A DNA stretch of 47,371 bases from Paenibacillaceae bacterium (GCA_004134985.1 REGQ01000029.1:33394-80764), one strand, 5' to 3'. Shown: positions 24,795 through 33,675, numbered from the stretch's first letter. Numbers and translations are program-made. The notes: a model not told the origin generated them from the sequence alone.

Positions 24795-24841
24795 AAAGTT
24801 TGTTCCGCTTGCTAACCGCAAGTGTAGAGCAGACTTTTTTT
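24795..24841 (+). terminator. Probable terminator of the MFS/hydrolase/SDR operon
   Basis: AGTTTGTTCCGCTTGC pairs, with G-U pairs and a 2-base bulge, with GCAAGTGTAGAGCAGACT, followed by a run of T. It lies about 90 bp after the SDR stop. Confidence 0.5.
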
Positions 24842-25065
24842 ATTGATGTCGAATGTAAGAACAAACTGGAATTCGCCCATGTGGGCGGGTAGCTGTTATA
24901 TATTTTTACAATTTTCAACAACACCTAACATAAAGCGCTTTCTTTTCAGTTTATAACCAAAAGACATTGGTATAATGATCGATGATCAAAGTCGAGTGTT
25001 ATCAAAGAGATGTAATCAGGAGGGACAGGAATGAACTTCAATTGGCTGACTTAGGGGGGGAGACA
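24842..25065 (+). promoter_or_regulatory. NRPS leader: candidate -10 and a short upstream ORF
   Basis: TATAAT at 24971-24976 is a good -10, but its -35 is weak. Downstream, AGGAGGGACAGGA precedes an 8-codon ORF (ATG 25031, MNFNWLT, TAG at 25052-25054), which ends 11 bases before the likely NRPS start at 25066 and overlaps the approach to its own GGGGGGGAG ribosome site. This could be a translational leader; it may also be chance. Confidence 0.4.
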
Positions 25066-28000
25066 ATGGCTGTTAATTCTGGAACTAAATTCGAAAAAGA
25101 ACGGCATTACTGGCGCAACAAGCTTGAGGGAGAGGTAGAAACAAGTGGATTTCTCATGGAATATGCGCGGCCAAGACCTGATCATTACCAAAAAGCAAGC
25201 TATCGGTTTGAGATAACAGGTAATGTTTGGAGGAAGCTGTTAGCAATCAGCAAGCGCAATGAACATGCCTTATATCTTGTATTGCTTTCCGGCATCAACT
25301 ACTTGTTGAGCAGATATACGGGGGAGCAGGATATTATTGTTGGCATGCCTGCATTTAAAGCAGAAGCAAGCATGAAGACTGCGAGTCATGTTCTGGCGCT
25401 ACGGACGCTTGTGCAACAAGAGATGAGCTTTAAGAATTATTTGGGGAAAATCAAAAAAACAGTTGCAGAAGCAGACGAAAATCAGCAGATTTCCTTTACG
25501 CACATGGCTGAATTTCTGAATCATCAGGATGCGGATGCTGTGCCGCTATTTAAGACGGTTGTAGCATTGGAGAATATCCATCAGCAAGGGTGTATTGAGG
25601 CACTTAAGCCCGATTTGTTTGTGTCCTTTCAGCTTGATGAGGAAAGGATTGGCGTTCAAGTCGACTACCATGCTGGCTTATATTCCGCACCCTTTATCAC
25701 GTCTATCGGATGTAGTCTACTCCAGTACTATACAGTTGTCGTGCAAAACCCAGGCATTGCCTTGCGGGACATTGAAATTCTTAGTGAAGACGAGAAAAAG
25801 AAGATCTCCTTTGAAATTAATAATACCAAGCAGGAGTTTGATGCTAGTGCCGCTGTTCATCTTATGTTTGAAGAGCAAGCTGACAGAACACCGGAACGAG
25901 TGGCGCTTATCGATCAGCATCAGTCGATGACTTACAGGGAACTTAACGAACAAGCCAACCGGCTTGCCCATTATTTGGTGACAAATCAAGGAGTGCGCAA
26001 GGATGAATGCGTTGGCATTTTACTTGAAAATACCATTAATCAGGTGGTCGCAATTTTGGGGGTGTTAAAGGCAGGCGCAGCCTATGTTCCTATGGATCCG
26101 GAGCTTCCAGAAGAAAAGTTGAAGCATATCATTCAAGATGCACAAATCAGTCAGGTCGTTTCCGGCAAGGAGCATATCAAAGCCTTAAACAGGCTGCAAT
26201 GGACCTGCCATACGTTTGATACGTATATCTGTTTGGATACCGACCGGGTGCATGGGGTGGAGGAAAAAGAGAAAAGCGAGCTTATGAGCAAAAGCTTGTG
26301 GGATTATGTGGGCACCACCTCAACGGATGACATTACAGGCGGAGGCTGGTCAAACAGCTATACGGGGGAAAGCTTTACCAAAGCAGAGATGGATGAATAT
26401 GGCGATAACATCTTGCAAAAGCTGAGGCCTTATTTGCAGAAAGATATCAGGATATTGGAAATAGGATGTGCTTCGGGTATTTCTATGTATAGAATAGCTC
26501 CCCTTGTCGGGTTCTATTACGGGACGGATTTGTCAGAAGAAATTATTCATAAAAACAAACAGAGAATTCAACTTGAGGGTATATCCAATATTAAATTGGC
26601 TGCCGTGGCAGCACACGATATTGATGAGATTAATGAAAAGGATTTTGATATCGTAATTATCAATAGTGTCATTCAGTGCTTCCACGGCCATCACTATTTC
26701 AGGAAAGTATTAAGCAAGGCAATTGCTTTAATGAAGGAACAAGGCTTTATTTTTATCGGGGATATTATGGATCAGGACTTGAAAGGGGAATTGGAAGCTT
26801 CCCTGGAGGCGTTTAAATCAGAGCATTGGAGCAAAGGCTACAAGACCAAAACAGATTGGTCCAAAGAATTGTTTTTGTCCCGGGATTATTTTAGTGATTT
26901 ACGCTTTGATTTTAAAGCAATTGTAGATTTTGATTTCTCTATTAAAATACACACGCTGGAAAATGAGCTAACCAAATATCGCTTTGATGCCCTTCTTTCC
27001 ATTCATAAAAACAACGACGGGAAGGCGGCTTTGCCTGCAAGGAGAAAGAAACATCAGCATAGTGCTGATTTGCTAAGTGAATACAGTCTGGATAACCCCC
27101 GTGTTGGAGTGGAACGGAATCATTTGGCTTATGTGATCTACACTTCTGGCACAACGGGAACTCCCAAGGGAGTTATGATTGAGCATGGGTCGCTTGTAAA
27201 CCTGTGCCATTGGCATAACCATCGTTATCAGATTACGGAAAGCGATCATGCGACCAGATATGCCGGCTTTGGCTTTGATGCATCTGTGTGGGAATTGTTC
27301 CCTTATTTTCTCAAGGGAGCAACGGTTCATATGATTGGCAGCGATTTGCGATTGGATGTAGCCCAGTTAAACACATATTATGAGGAGAATCATATTACAA
27401 TCAGCTTCCTGCCGTCACAAATGTGCGAGCTATTTATGGAATGCCACCATCCATCCTTAAGGTACTTGCTGACTGGTGGAGACAAGCTAAGGGGCTCCAA
27501 GCCCACTAGTTATACGGTGGTTAACAATTATGGACCAACGGAAAATACGGTGGTAGCAACAAGTTATGTCGTGGACCACGAGCGGCACAACATTCCGATT
27601 GGTCAGCCGATTTCAAATGTCCAAGTTTATATTTTGGACCCTTACCATCGCATTCAGCCTATTGGGGCCCAAGGGGAGTTATGTATTTCCGGACAAGGAT
27701 TGGCGAGAGGGTATTTGAACCAGGAGCAGCTTACGAAGGAGAAGTTTGTCGAACATCCGCTTATGCCGGGCATGAAAATGTACAAAACAGGCGATCTTGC
27801 CAGATGGACGACTGATCAACAGATTGAATTTCTGGGCAGAATCGATCAGCAGGTGAAAATTAGAGCGTACAGAATTGAGCTGGCGGAAATCGAAAGAGCG
27901 CTTATCCAGTATGAGAGGATCAAGGATGCGATAGTTATTGACAGGGAGGATGGCGGCGGAGACAAATATCTTTGTGCCTACTACCTTTCAGAGCAAGAGC

Positions 28001-28236
28001 TGGAGAGTAACGAACTGAAGGCTTATTTGTCGCTGAAGCTGCCTCATTATATGATTCCTTCATTTTTTATTAGAATTCCCAAAATAATCTTTACCGTCAA
28101 TGGAAAGGTGAATCGAAAAGGATTGCCTGATCCTTACGAAATAGCAGATGGAAATGCTGGGTTTATGGTGCCGCAAACGGAGGTGGAGCAGAACATAGCA
28201 ACCATCTGGCGTGAAATTTTAGGGGTAATCGAATAG
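25066..28236 (+). CDS. One-module NRPS: partial condensation domain, adenylation domain with inserted methyltransferase
   Basis: 1056 residues from ATG 25066 (GGGGGGGAG 5 bases upstream). Residues about 10-270 form the C-terminal half of a condensation domain (YWRNKLEGE..., NYLLSRYTGEQDIIVGMP) without an HHxxxDG motif. The adenylation domain follows: A2 LKAGAAYVPMDPE, A3 YVIYTSGTTGTPKGVM, A5 NNYGPTENTV, A7 YKTGDLARW, A8 GRIDQQVKIRAYRIEL, A10 NGKVNRKG. About 330 residues between A2 and A3 hold a class I methyltransferase (ILEIGCASGISMYRIAPL). Read against GrsA, the specificity residues are D-A-W-F-L-G-N-V-V-K, the classical leucine code. The frame stops just before the carrier domain, which continues in another frame. 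Product probably a modified leucine; the release route is not evident. Confidence 0.9.
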   Translation: MAVNSGTKFEKERHYWRNKLEGEVETSGFLMEYARPRPDHYQKASYRFEITGNVWRKLLAISKRNEHALYLVLLSGINYLLSRYTGEQDIIVGMPAFKAEASMKTASHVLALRTLVQQEMSFKNYLGKIKKTVAEADENQQISFTHMAEFLNHQDADAVPLFKTVVALENIHQQGCIEALKPDLFVSFQLDEERIGVQVDYHAGLYSAPFITSIGCSLLQYYTVVVQNPGIALRDIEILSEDEKKKISFEINNTKQEFDASAAVHLMFEEQADRTPERVALIDQHQSMTYRELNEQANRLAHYLVTNQGVRKDECVGILLENTINQVVAILGVLKAGAAYVPMDPELPEEKLKHIIQDAQISQVVSGKEHIKALNRLQWTCHTFDTYICLDTDRVHGVEEKEKSELMSKSLWDYVGTTSTDDITGGGWSNSYTGESFTKAEMDEYGDNILQKLRPYLQKDIRILEIGCASGISMYRIAPLVGFYYGTDLSEEIIHKNKQRIQLEGISNIKLAAVAAHDIDEINEKDFDIVIINSVIQCFHGHHYFRKVLSKAIALMKEQGFIFIGDIMDQDLKGELEASLEAFKSEHWSKGYKTKTDWSKELFLSRDYFSDLRFDFKAIVDFDFSIKIHTLENELTKYRFDALLSIHKNNDGKAALPARRKKHQHSADLLSEYSLDNPRVGVERNHLAYVIYTSGTTGTPKGVMIEHGSLVNLCHWHNHRYQITESDHATRYAGFGFDASVWELFPYFLKGATVHMIGSDLRLDVAQLNTYYEENHITISFLPSQMCELFMECHHPSLRYLLTGGDKLRGSKPTSYTVVNNYGPTENTVVATSYVVDHERHNIPIGQPISNVQVYILDPYHRIQPIGAQGELCISGQGLARGYLNQEQLTKEKFVEHPLMPGMKMYKTGDLARWTTDQQIEFLGRIDQQVKIRAYRIELAEIERALIQYERIKDAIVIDREDGGGDKYLCAYYLSEQELESNELKAYLSLKLPHYMIPSFFIRIPKIIFTVNGKVNRKGLPDPYEIADGNAGFMVPQTEVEQNIATIWREILGVIE

Positions 28237-28238
28237 GG

Positions 28239-28394
28239 GTTGATGACAACTTTTTCGAGCTGGGCGGTAATTCGTTAAAGGCCGTACAGGTTGTCTCCTG
28301 CTTGTCCCAGACGTTTGAGGTAGACATCCATGATGTATTTCAGTTCCAGACGATTGCAGCATTAGCGCAAAAAATTAGCCCCAAGATGACCTGA
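28239..28394 (+). pseudogene. Peptidyl-carrier domain of the NRPS, out of frame by one base
   Basis: Translates as GVDDNFFELGGNSLKAVQVV and on to AALAQKISPKMT, a normal T domain with the phosphopantetheine Ser in LGGNS, then TGA at 28392-28394. The upstream frame ends ...EILGVIE-TAG; adding one A near 28226 (GTAATCG to GTAAATCG) restores EILGVNRIGVDDNFFELGG. Either a genuine frameshift inactivating the module, a programmed shift, or a sequencing error. No condensation or thioesterase domain follows. Confidence 0.88.
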
Positions 28395-28420
28395 GACCGG
28401 CTTAAACACACTTTACCCGG

Positions 28421-29119
28421 TTAAGGAAGCAGTTGAATCGCTTCCCTGCACACTTGCTGCGCTGGCAGGATTGTGAGAGCCGCAGGAAAGTAGTTGATGC
28501 CATGGCAGACAGCAAGCTTGTATTTGCTATTCACAGGATATTGTCTAAAAAAAAATTTCGCACGAGGCTGACTATCTTCAACAACAATATCATTGCCTGT
28601 TATCTGGAATGAAAAGGTGTCCAAGGGAAGCGATAAGCCCAGTCCAATTGCTTTAATATAACTTTCCTTCAGCGTCCACAGCTCATAAAAGTAAGTCTGC
28701 CGCTCCTCCGCTGCTTTCGCAAGCAAATCGGCATATTCTTTTTTGGCATAAAACCGCTCTGCTATGCCAATATCCATAGCCTTAATTTCTTCGATGTCAA
28801 TGCCAACCACTGTGTGGCTGAGGGCGCAGACAACCCAGTTGCCCGCATGCGAGATATTGAACTCAAGCGGATGGCCTATCAAATATGGTTTTCCGTATAG
28901 ATTGGCATCGAAGACAATTTCATGATTGGGCAGCTGTAGTAGCCGTGCAAGCTGAACCCGAAGCAGCAGCTCGCCAAGGAGAGAACGCACAAAGTCTTCT
29001 TTTAACCGATAGCGACTTAGCTTTTCTGCTTTTTGAGCGGATACCAGCTTCATGGTTTTATCCCAATAAGACAAAGGCTCTGAAATCATGTCCATGATAT
29101 TTACGGCAAATATGTCCAT
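28421..29119 (-). CDS. Sfp-type 4'-phosphopantetheinyl transferase
   Basis: 232 residues. Motifs P1-P3 are intact: EFNISHAGNWVVCALS, VGIDIEEI (Mg ligand Asp), and ELWTLKESYIKAIGLGLSLPL (WxxKEx2xK). It loads the phosphopantetheine arm of CoA onto carrier-domain Ser, here presumably the NRPS T domain encoded convergently 27 bp away. It lies 49 bp downstream of the TetR gene on the same strand and is probably cotranscribed with it. AAGGAGGGCCGCTC precedes ATG 29119. Confidence 0.94.
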   Translation of the reverse strand: MDIFAVNIMDMISEPLSYWDKTMKLVSAQKAEKLSRYRLKEDFVRSLLGELLLRVQLARLLQLPNHEIVFDANLYGKPYLIGHPLEFNISHAGNWVVCALSHTVVGIDIEEIKAMDIGIAERFYAKKEYADLLAKAAEERQTYFYELWTLKESYIKAIGLGLSLPLDTFSFQITGNDIVVEDSQPRAKFFFRQYPVNSKYKLAVCHGINYFPAALTILPAQQVCREAIQLLP

Positions 29120-29168
29120 GAGCGGCCCTCCTTATTTAATTGTGAGCATTTACATTTCGCTGGTGCCT

Positions 29169-29747
29169 TTAGACGAAAACATAGCGAATGATTGCATCAA
29201 TGTAGACTTCCAGGGTTTCCTGGAACTTATCTTGATGCAGTCGTGTTTGTCCATATCGAATCAAAGAGATGGATTTGCAAAGATTAGCAAAAACCTTCCA
29301 GTCGCAATTGGGACTAACGCCTTCCAAATGACTTAGTATCCATTCAGTTGTATAGGCATCATTGGTGCTGTTTTTCCAGTACTCTTCAGGCCAGCGGGCG
29401 TTCAGAATGGCAATTTCACTATCGTTGATATAGTCAAAAATGTTGTGGTCAGACAAATAGATTTCAAGCAAATAGTTTCTAAAGGCTTCCTTATCTAGCT
29501 TGCCGTTTTGCATCAGATTGTTGAAATGCTCTTTAATAATATTCCTTTTGTACATGACGATTTGATACACAAATTCTTCTTTTGAAGAAAAGAAATTATA
29601 GAATGTACCCGTTCCAATGCCGGAATTTTTGGCAATATCGCTAACAGAGGTTTTTTTGAGCCCATGTTGCTTGATTAGTTCAAAACCCTGCTCTAGCAGT
29701 TGTTCGCGCACTTTATCTCGTCCAATGTTTTCAAAAACCCGAGGCAT
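29169..29747 (-). CDS. TetR-family regulator of the NRPS/export locus
   Basis: 192 residues; AAAGGAGGTG before ATG 29747. HTH region: RDKVREQLLEQGFELIKQ, KKTSVSDIAKNSGIGTGTF, YNFFSSKEEFVYQIV (about 10-58). The C-terminal domain is of the plain TetR ligand type. Divergent from the ABC exporter with inverted repeats built on ATGAAT/ATTCAT in the gap, so it probably represses the exporter and its own TetR/PPTase transcript until the product or an inducer accumulates. Confidence 0.92.
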   Translation of the reverse strand: MPRVFENIGRDKVREQLLEQGFELIKQHGLKKTSVSDIAKNSGIGTGTFYNFFSSKEEFVYQIVMYKRNIIKEHFNNLMQNGKLDKEAFRNYLLEIYLSDHNIFDYINDSEIAILNARWPEEYWKNSTNDAYTTEWILSHLEGVSPNCDWKVFANLCKSISLIRYGQTRLHQDKFQETLEVYIDAIIRYVFV

Positions 29748-29764
29748 AATACACCTCCTTTAAA

Positions 29765-29778
29765 ATGAATTTATTCAT
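29765..29778. promoter_or_regulatory. Palindrome upstream of the TetR/PPTase genes
   Basis: ATGAA-TTTA-TTCAT, perfect 5-bp arms, 18 bp before the TetR start. It shares the ATGAAT/ATTCAT half-site with the inverted repeat at 29877-29910 on the exporter side, consistent with one repressor acting on both. Confidence 0.6.
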
Positions 29779-29847
29779 CGATATATTCACAAAGTTTAGC
29801 ACAATAATCTCTGATAAATCAAATACATTATTTCATTATTTCAACTA

Positions 29848-29910
29848 TTGACAAAATAAAAAGGCGATGCTAACATTTAAATGAATATTTGAATAATAAA
29901 ATTCATTTAA
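29848..29910 (+). promoter_or_regulatory. ABC-exporter promoter and inverted-repeat operator
   Basis: TTGACA (29848-29853), 17-base spacer, TAACAT (29871-29876). Immediately downstream, TTAAATGAAT (29877-29886) and ATTCATTTAA (29901-29910) form a perfect 10-bp inverted repeat with a 14-base spacer covering the expected transcription start. A likely TetR operator. Confidence 0.72.
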
Positions 29911-29972
29911 TTCTGACTATAAAATTTATGTTTTTTATTAGCACACAAAAAATAAGCAAAGGACGGTTGCAG

Positions 29973-30926
29973 ATGAACATTGTAAAAGTAAATAAGCTAA
30001 AAAAAACTTACAAGGATTTAGTTGCTGTTAAAGGAGTAGAGCTTGAAATAAAAAAAGGGGAGATACATGGCATATTAGGGCCAAATGGGGCTGGCAAAAG
30101 CACCTTATTAGGTTGTATTACAGGCCTTGTGGATTATGATGATGGCGAGGTTGTCTTTGAGGAAAAATATCCGCTCAAGGGATGGAGCAGATACATTGGA
30201 TTTGTACCGCAGGAGCTGGCTATTTATCCAGAACTGAGTCCCTATGAAAATGTACGTTTTTTTGCATCCCTTTATGGCTTCAAGGGGAGGGAGTTGGAAC
30301 AAAAGGTGCTCGATGCTATTGATTTTGTGGGATTAATGGATGTGAAGGACAAAAAGTCGTCTGAGTTTTCTGGCGGGATGAAAAGAAGATTAAATCTGGC
30401 TTGCGCCATAGCTCATTCCCCAAGAATCATTATTATGGATGAGCCAACTGTCGGCATCGATCCACAATCCAGAAACAGAATATTAGAGAACGTCAAGCAA
30501 TTAAATGAAAAAGGAGTAACGATCATTTACACCACCCACTATATGGAGGAAGTTGAGGCAATCTGCAATAAAATCACCGTTATTGATCATGGGAGTGTCA
30601 TCGCACACGGAACCAAGGAAGAAATTAAAAAGCTGCTGGGCAATACAACAGTATTTATATTAGGACTGGATAAAGAAGGCGGCAATAAGCAGCTATTTCT
30701 TGAGAGCCTTAACAATTTGAAAGACATTGAAAGCATTAGAGAGCTTGCTGAGCTGGAAGAACAGCATCGCTGGTTTGTTGAAGTGAAATGTGAGAACGAG
30801 GACATGATGGATCTTATATTGCAGGTTGTCTTATCCCATCGAATGGTAATGAGAAGCATTACACAAAAGGATCTAAGCCTGGAAGAAATATTTTTGCAAT
30901 TAACAGGAAAAGAGCTTAGGGATTAG
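29973..30926 (+). CDS. ABC transporter ATP-binding protein (ABC-2 exporter)
   Basis: 317 residues from ATG 29973 (MNIVKVNKLKKTYKDLVAV); the longer upstream frame lies in the leader. Walker A GPNGAGKSTLLG (about 39-50), Q-loop VPQELAIYPELSPYENV, signature FSGGMKRRLNLACA, Walker B IIIMDEPTVGIDP, and the switch His in YTTHYMEEVE. A DrrA/YhaQ-like exporter ATPase. First of three genes in an operon; couples ATP hydrolysis to the two permeases downstream. Likely exports the NRPS product or gives self-resistance. Confidence 0.95.
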   Translation: MNIVKVNKLKKTYKDLVAVKGVELEIKKGEIHGILGPNGAGKSTLLGCITGLVDYDDGEVVFEEKYPLKGWSRYIGFVPQELAIYPELSPYENVRFFASLYGFKGRELEQKVLDAIDFVGLMDVKDKKSSEFSGGMKRRLNLACAIAHSPRIIIMDEPTVGIDPQSRNRILENVKQLNEKGVTIIYTTHYMEEVEAICNKITVIDHGSVIAHGTKEEIKKLLGNTTVFILGLDKEGGNKQLFLESLNNLKDIESIRELAELEEQHRWFVEVKCENEDMMDLILQVVLSHRMVMRSITQKDLSLEEIFLQLTGKELRD

Positions 30927-30937
30927 GAGGGGACAAC

Positions 30938-32026
30938 ATGTTTTGGATCGCCTTAAAAAAGGATATGAAATATTTCTTTAAAAGCTCGGGCAATTTGATA
31001 TTTGTGTTTGTGCTTCCATTTTTGTTTATTTTACTTATGAGCGCCGGGCTAAAAGACTATGTAGCCGCTGATTTCTCGTCCTTTAAGGATGGGAAGGTAT
31101 TCTATTATTTGGACAATCCAACAACTGCGTCCAAACTTCATTTGCAGCAGTTTCAAGCATTACTAAGTGAAGGCACGCAAGTAGAAATGGAACAAGTATA
31201 CGATTATGAAGCAGGCAAGAGAAGAGTCGAACAAAGCGAGGCTTTTGCAATCATAAAGGTAAATGAAAACCAATTCTCTTACTATCGTTCTCCATTTAAT
31301 GAGCCTGAAGGCGGAAAGATTGTCAGAAGCCTGTTTGAGGTTGCGATTGGCAAGGAGGTTGCCCTGAAGGAAGACGAGGTCAGTACGCAGGTTATTGAAA
31401 AGCCAAGAATCAATGCCAACGCTTATTATACCTTTACCGGATTGTCGTTTATTATGATGTATATCGCTCTTATGATCGGGAACAGCGTAATTGATGAGCG
31501 GCGCTTTGGTACAGTTGAACGGATCAAGATGTCTAATTTAGGGTTAAATGCCATGTTGGTAAGCAAGGTGGCGCTTGGCATCACCATCGGCATTTTGCAA
31601 ACCGTTACAGTGTATCTGTTATCTACTCTCTTTTTAGGCGTAAACTGGGGAATCATGACTGTATTTATGATCCTGGTTCTAGCGGGATTGGCAGTTGTTT
31701 GTTCTGTCTTCGGCGCAGTGATTGGCATGATTGCCAGCAGCAAAACGATCGCCTCCAATATTGTGCTCATGTGTGTCATCATGTTTGCTTGGATCGGCGG
31801 CTCATTTCTGCCAAGCTACCTGATGGAAAATACGATTATACTTAATTACATTATCAAGGTAAGCCCGTTGTATTGGGCCGGCAAATCGTTAAACAGTTTG
31901 CATATGGGCATTTTCGATGAGAATACGTATACATTTCTCGGCTTGCAGTTAGGTCTGATTGTTGTCTTTTACATCCTGTACAAGAAGCTGAGTAACAGAG
32001 CTGAGCTTGTCATTAAGGGAGGCTAG
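30938..32026 (+). CDS. ABC-2 type permease 1
   Basis: 362 residues; AGGAGGGGACAAC before ATG 30938. One N-terminal TM (LIFVFVLPFLFILLMSA), a large extracytoplasmic loop (about 40-160) and five C-terminal TMs (FTGLSFIMMYIALMIGNSV; VYLLSTLFLGV; VFMILVLAGLAVVCSVFGAVIGMI), the ABC2_membrane_3 topology. Starts 11 bp after the ATPase gene. Confidence 0.92.
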   Translation: MFWIALKKDMKYFFKSSGNLIFVFVLPFLFILLMSAGLKDYVAADFSSFKDGKVFYYLDNPTTASKLHLQQFQALLSEGTQVEMEQVYDYEAGKRRVEQSEAFAIIKVNENQFSYYRSPFNEPEGGKIVRSLFEVAIGKEVALKEDEVSTQVIEKPRINANAYYTFTGLSFIMMYIALMIGNSVIDERRFGTVERIKMSNLGLNAMLVSKVALGITIGILQTVTVYLLSTLFLGVNWGIMTVFMILVLAGLAVVCSVFGAVIGMIASSKTIASNIVLMCVIMFAWIGGSFLPSYLMENTIILNYIIKVSPLYWAGKSLNSLHMGIFDENTYTFLGLQLGLIVVFYILYKKLSNRAELVIKGG

Positions 32027-32035
32027 GGGAGCGTT

Positions 32036-33058
32036 ATGATCAATATCATCAAACATTCGTGGTTAATGTTCAAAAAATCGCCTGGCTACATTCATTCCAT
32101 GACAACAATGCCCATTTTCATGCTATTGTTTGCAACTGTCCTGCTCGCTTACTCCAATAATCATAATATTGCTGTGATCGACCACTCCAATGATGGGACA
32201 GGGGAACGCATTCAACAAGCATTAAGCGATGTTGAAGGATTTACACTGGTAAAAACACCGGAAGAAGAAGCAGTTAAAAAAATGATGGCGGGCAATATCG
32301 AGCTGGTTGCCGTTCTTCAAAACCAAGGCAAAGCCAATTTAATCAGTTTATCTACAGGAACGGAAATTGAGCAAACAGTCAAGACTATCATTCAAGCCGT
32401 TAATGCTGCACCAGGACAAGATGACATTCAGGTAGAAATCAATGCAGTAAAGAAAAAGACGTTGAACATTTCCAATGCAATGGGCATAATGTTATTCAAA
32501 TTTATTACAGCTGCAAGCACAATGGCCGGATTGCTTATTCATGAAAGAAATAATGGCATGAGAGGGCGGATTTTCTTAAGTGGCATAAATACATTTTCCT
32601 ATCTGTCCGGGAAAGCCTTGATCAGCATTGCAACGATGACATTCACGGCGCTGGTGTACTATATTTTCTGTTTGTTGTTCAGGTTTGACTTTGGAATGAA
32701 CCATACAATTTATTTCTTTTTGCTTATTGTAATAGCCAATATTTTCTCGGCCGGCTTTTTTGCCCTTCTTTCCTCGCTTCTTAAAGATGAAGGAGCGTTA
32801 TGGAGCATCTCAACTTTTATATTTTTTCCAATGGCAATTATGTCAGGGGCATTATTCCCGTATCAAAGCATGCCTTCATGGATGCAGAAGGTTGGCAATT
32901 TTGTCCCTCAACGGTGGGTGTCTGGCAGTATTGAAGCGATTCAGAAATATGACAGTATTGTTCCTGCCCTGCCGTATATTGGGCTGCTTCTAGGCACCTC
33001 TGTGCTTTGCTATGGCCTTGCGTTATTCAATACAAGCAGGAAAAGAGGCGCTTTTTAA
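32036..33058 (+). CDS. ABC-2 type permease 2
   Basis: 340 residues, same topology as permease 1 (N-terminal TM, loop, five C-terminal TMs including FPMAIMSGALFPYQSMPSW and PYIGLLLGTSVLCYGLALF). GGGGAGC precedes ATG 32036; 9 bp after permease 1. Together they make an asymmetric exporter. Its last 40 codons have a diverged copy at 14836-14965, where a second, now lost, exporter locus must once have stood or recombined. Confidence 0.92.
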   Translation: MINIIKHSWLMFKKSPGYIHSMTTMPIFMLLFATVLLAYSNNHNIAVIDHSNDGTGERIQQALSDVEGFTLVKTPEEEAVKKMMAGNIELVAVLQNQGKANLISLSTGTEIEQTVKTIIQAVNAAPGQDDIQVEINAVKKKTLNISNAMGIMLFKFITAASTMAGLLIHERNNGMRGRIFLSGINTFSYLSGKALISIATMTFTALVYYIFCLLFRFDFGMNHTIYFFLLIVIANIFSAGFFALLSSLLKDEGALWSISTFIFFPMAIMSGALFPYQSMPSWMQKVGNFVPQRWVSGSIEAIQKYDSIVPALPYIGLLLGTSVLCYGLALFNTSRKRGAF

Positions 33059-33152
33059 GGCAAGTAGCACGTTTGCAGCACCCTTCAGGCACATAATGGC
33101 AATCGTTATTGAGCATTCTAAAGAATGCTTGAAGCGAAGGAGGGGAACAGAC

Positions 33153-33326
33153 ATGTCCAACCAATACAATAACAGCAAGCATGATCCGGAGAACTCGCAG
33201 AATAATGAGCAAGAGAAGCCAAGCGAGCACGGGGAGCTGCGAAACGGCCGGCTCAGCATGATCAAGAACAACAATCCGGTATCTGGTGAGCCAGCCAATG
33301 AATATTTGAGCAATAAGAACGACTGA
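33153..33326 (+). CDS. Small hydrophilic 57-aa protein (copy B)
   Basis: GAAGGAGGGGAACAGAC before ATG 33153. Amino-acid sequence identical to copy A (MSNQYNNSKHDPENSQ... ending SNKND). Directly follows the exporter operon (95 bp) and ends at a bidirectional terminator, so it may be cotranscribed with the exporter. No family recognised; polar, Asn/Glu/Lys-rich, no TM. Confidence 0.65.
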   Translation: MSNQYNNSKHDPENSQNNEQEKPSEHGELRNGRLSMIKNNNPVSGEPANEYLSNKND

Positions 33327-33336
33327 GCGAATCATC

Positions 33337-33368
33337 ATCGCCCTGCCCTAATAATAGGGCAGGGCGAT
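33337..33368. terminator. Bidirectional intrinsic terminator (copy B)
   Basis: The same perfect 14-bp stem with ATAA loop as at 15253-15284, between the 57-aa ORF and the convergent membrane-protein gene. Confidence 0.85.
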
Positions 33369-33381
33369 TTGAGTTGCAACG

Positions 33382-33675
33382 CTATTTCTTCCGTCTGTTA
33401 CGCCATCGATCATAATTGTCCCCAGGCTTAAAGAACCGAAATCCGTGCTTCTTGATAAACAAATAGTGCACCAACAATCCGAGCAGGGGAAAGCCAACTA
33501 ACCAGCCGAAGGTCCAGGCGCTTCCCAAGGTGTAGTGAGAAATGACAGTAATTCCAAGAAACCCTCCGTACCGAAGAGCCACGATCCAGAATACATCCTT
33601 CCTGACGAAGGAGTAGAACAGGTATCGGCCAATGCTAAGAATGGAAGCGGCGATTGCTAGTTCCAACCACAACAC
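33382..33675 (-). CDS. Small membrane protein, 97 aa (copy B, full length)
   Basis: GTG start at 33675 with GAGGAGG upstream. Three TM segments and a basic C-terminus ending YDRWRNRRKK, which copy A has lost through a nonsense change. Probable orientation has the positive tail inside. Function unknown. Confidence 0.7.
   Translation of the reverse strand: MLWLELAIAASILSIGRYLFYSFVRKDVFWIVALRYGGFLGITVISHYTLGSAWTFGWLVGFPLLGLLVHYLFIKKHGFRFFKPGDNYDRWRNRRKK

Noticed and set aside
28392-28420. Terminator between the NRPS and the transferase gene
   Set aside because: Only a weak ACCGG/CCGGT pairing with no T run.
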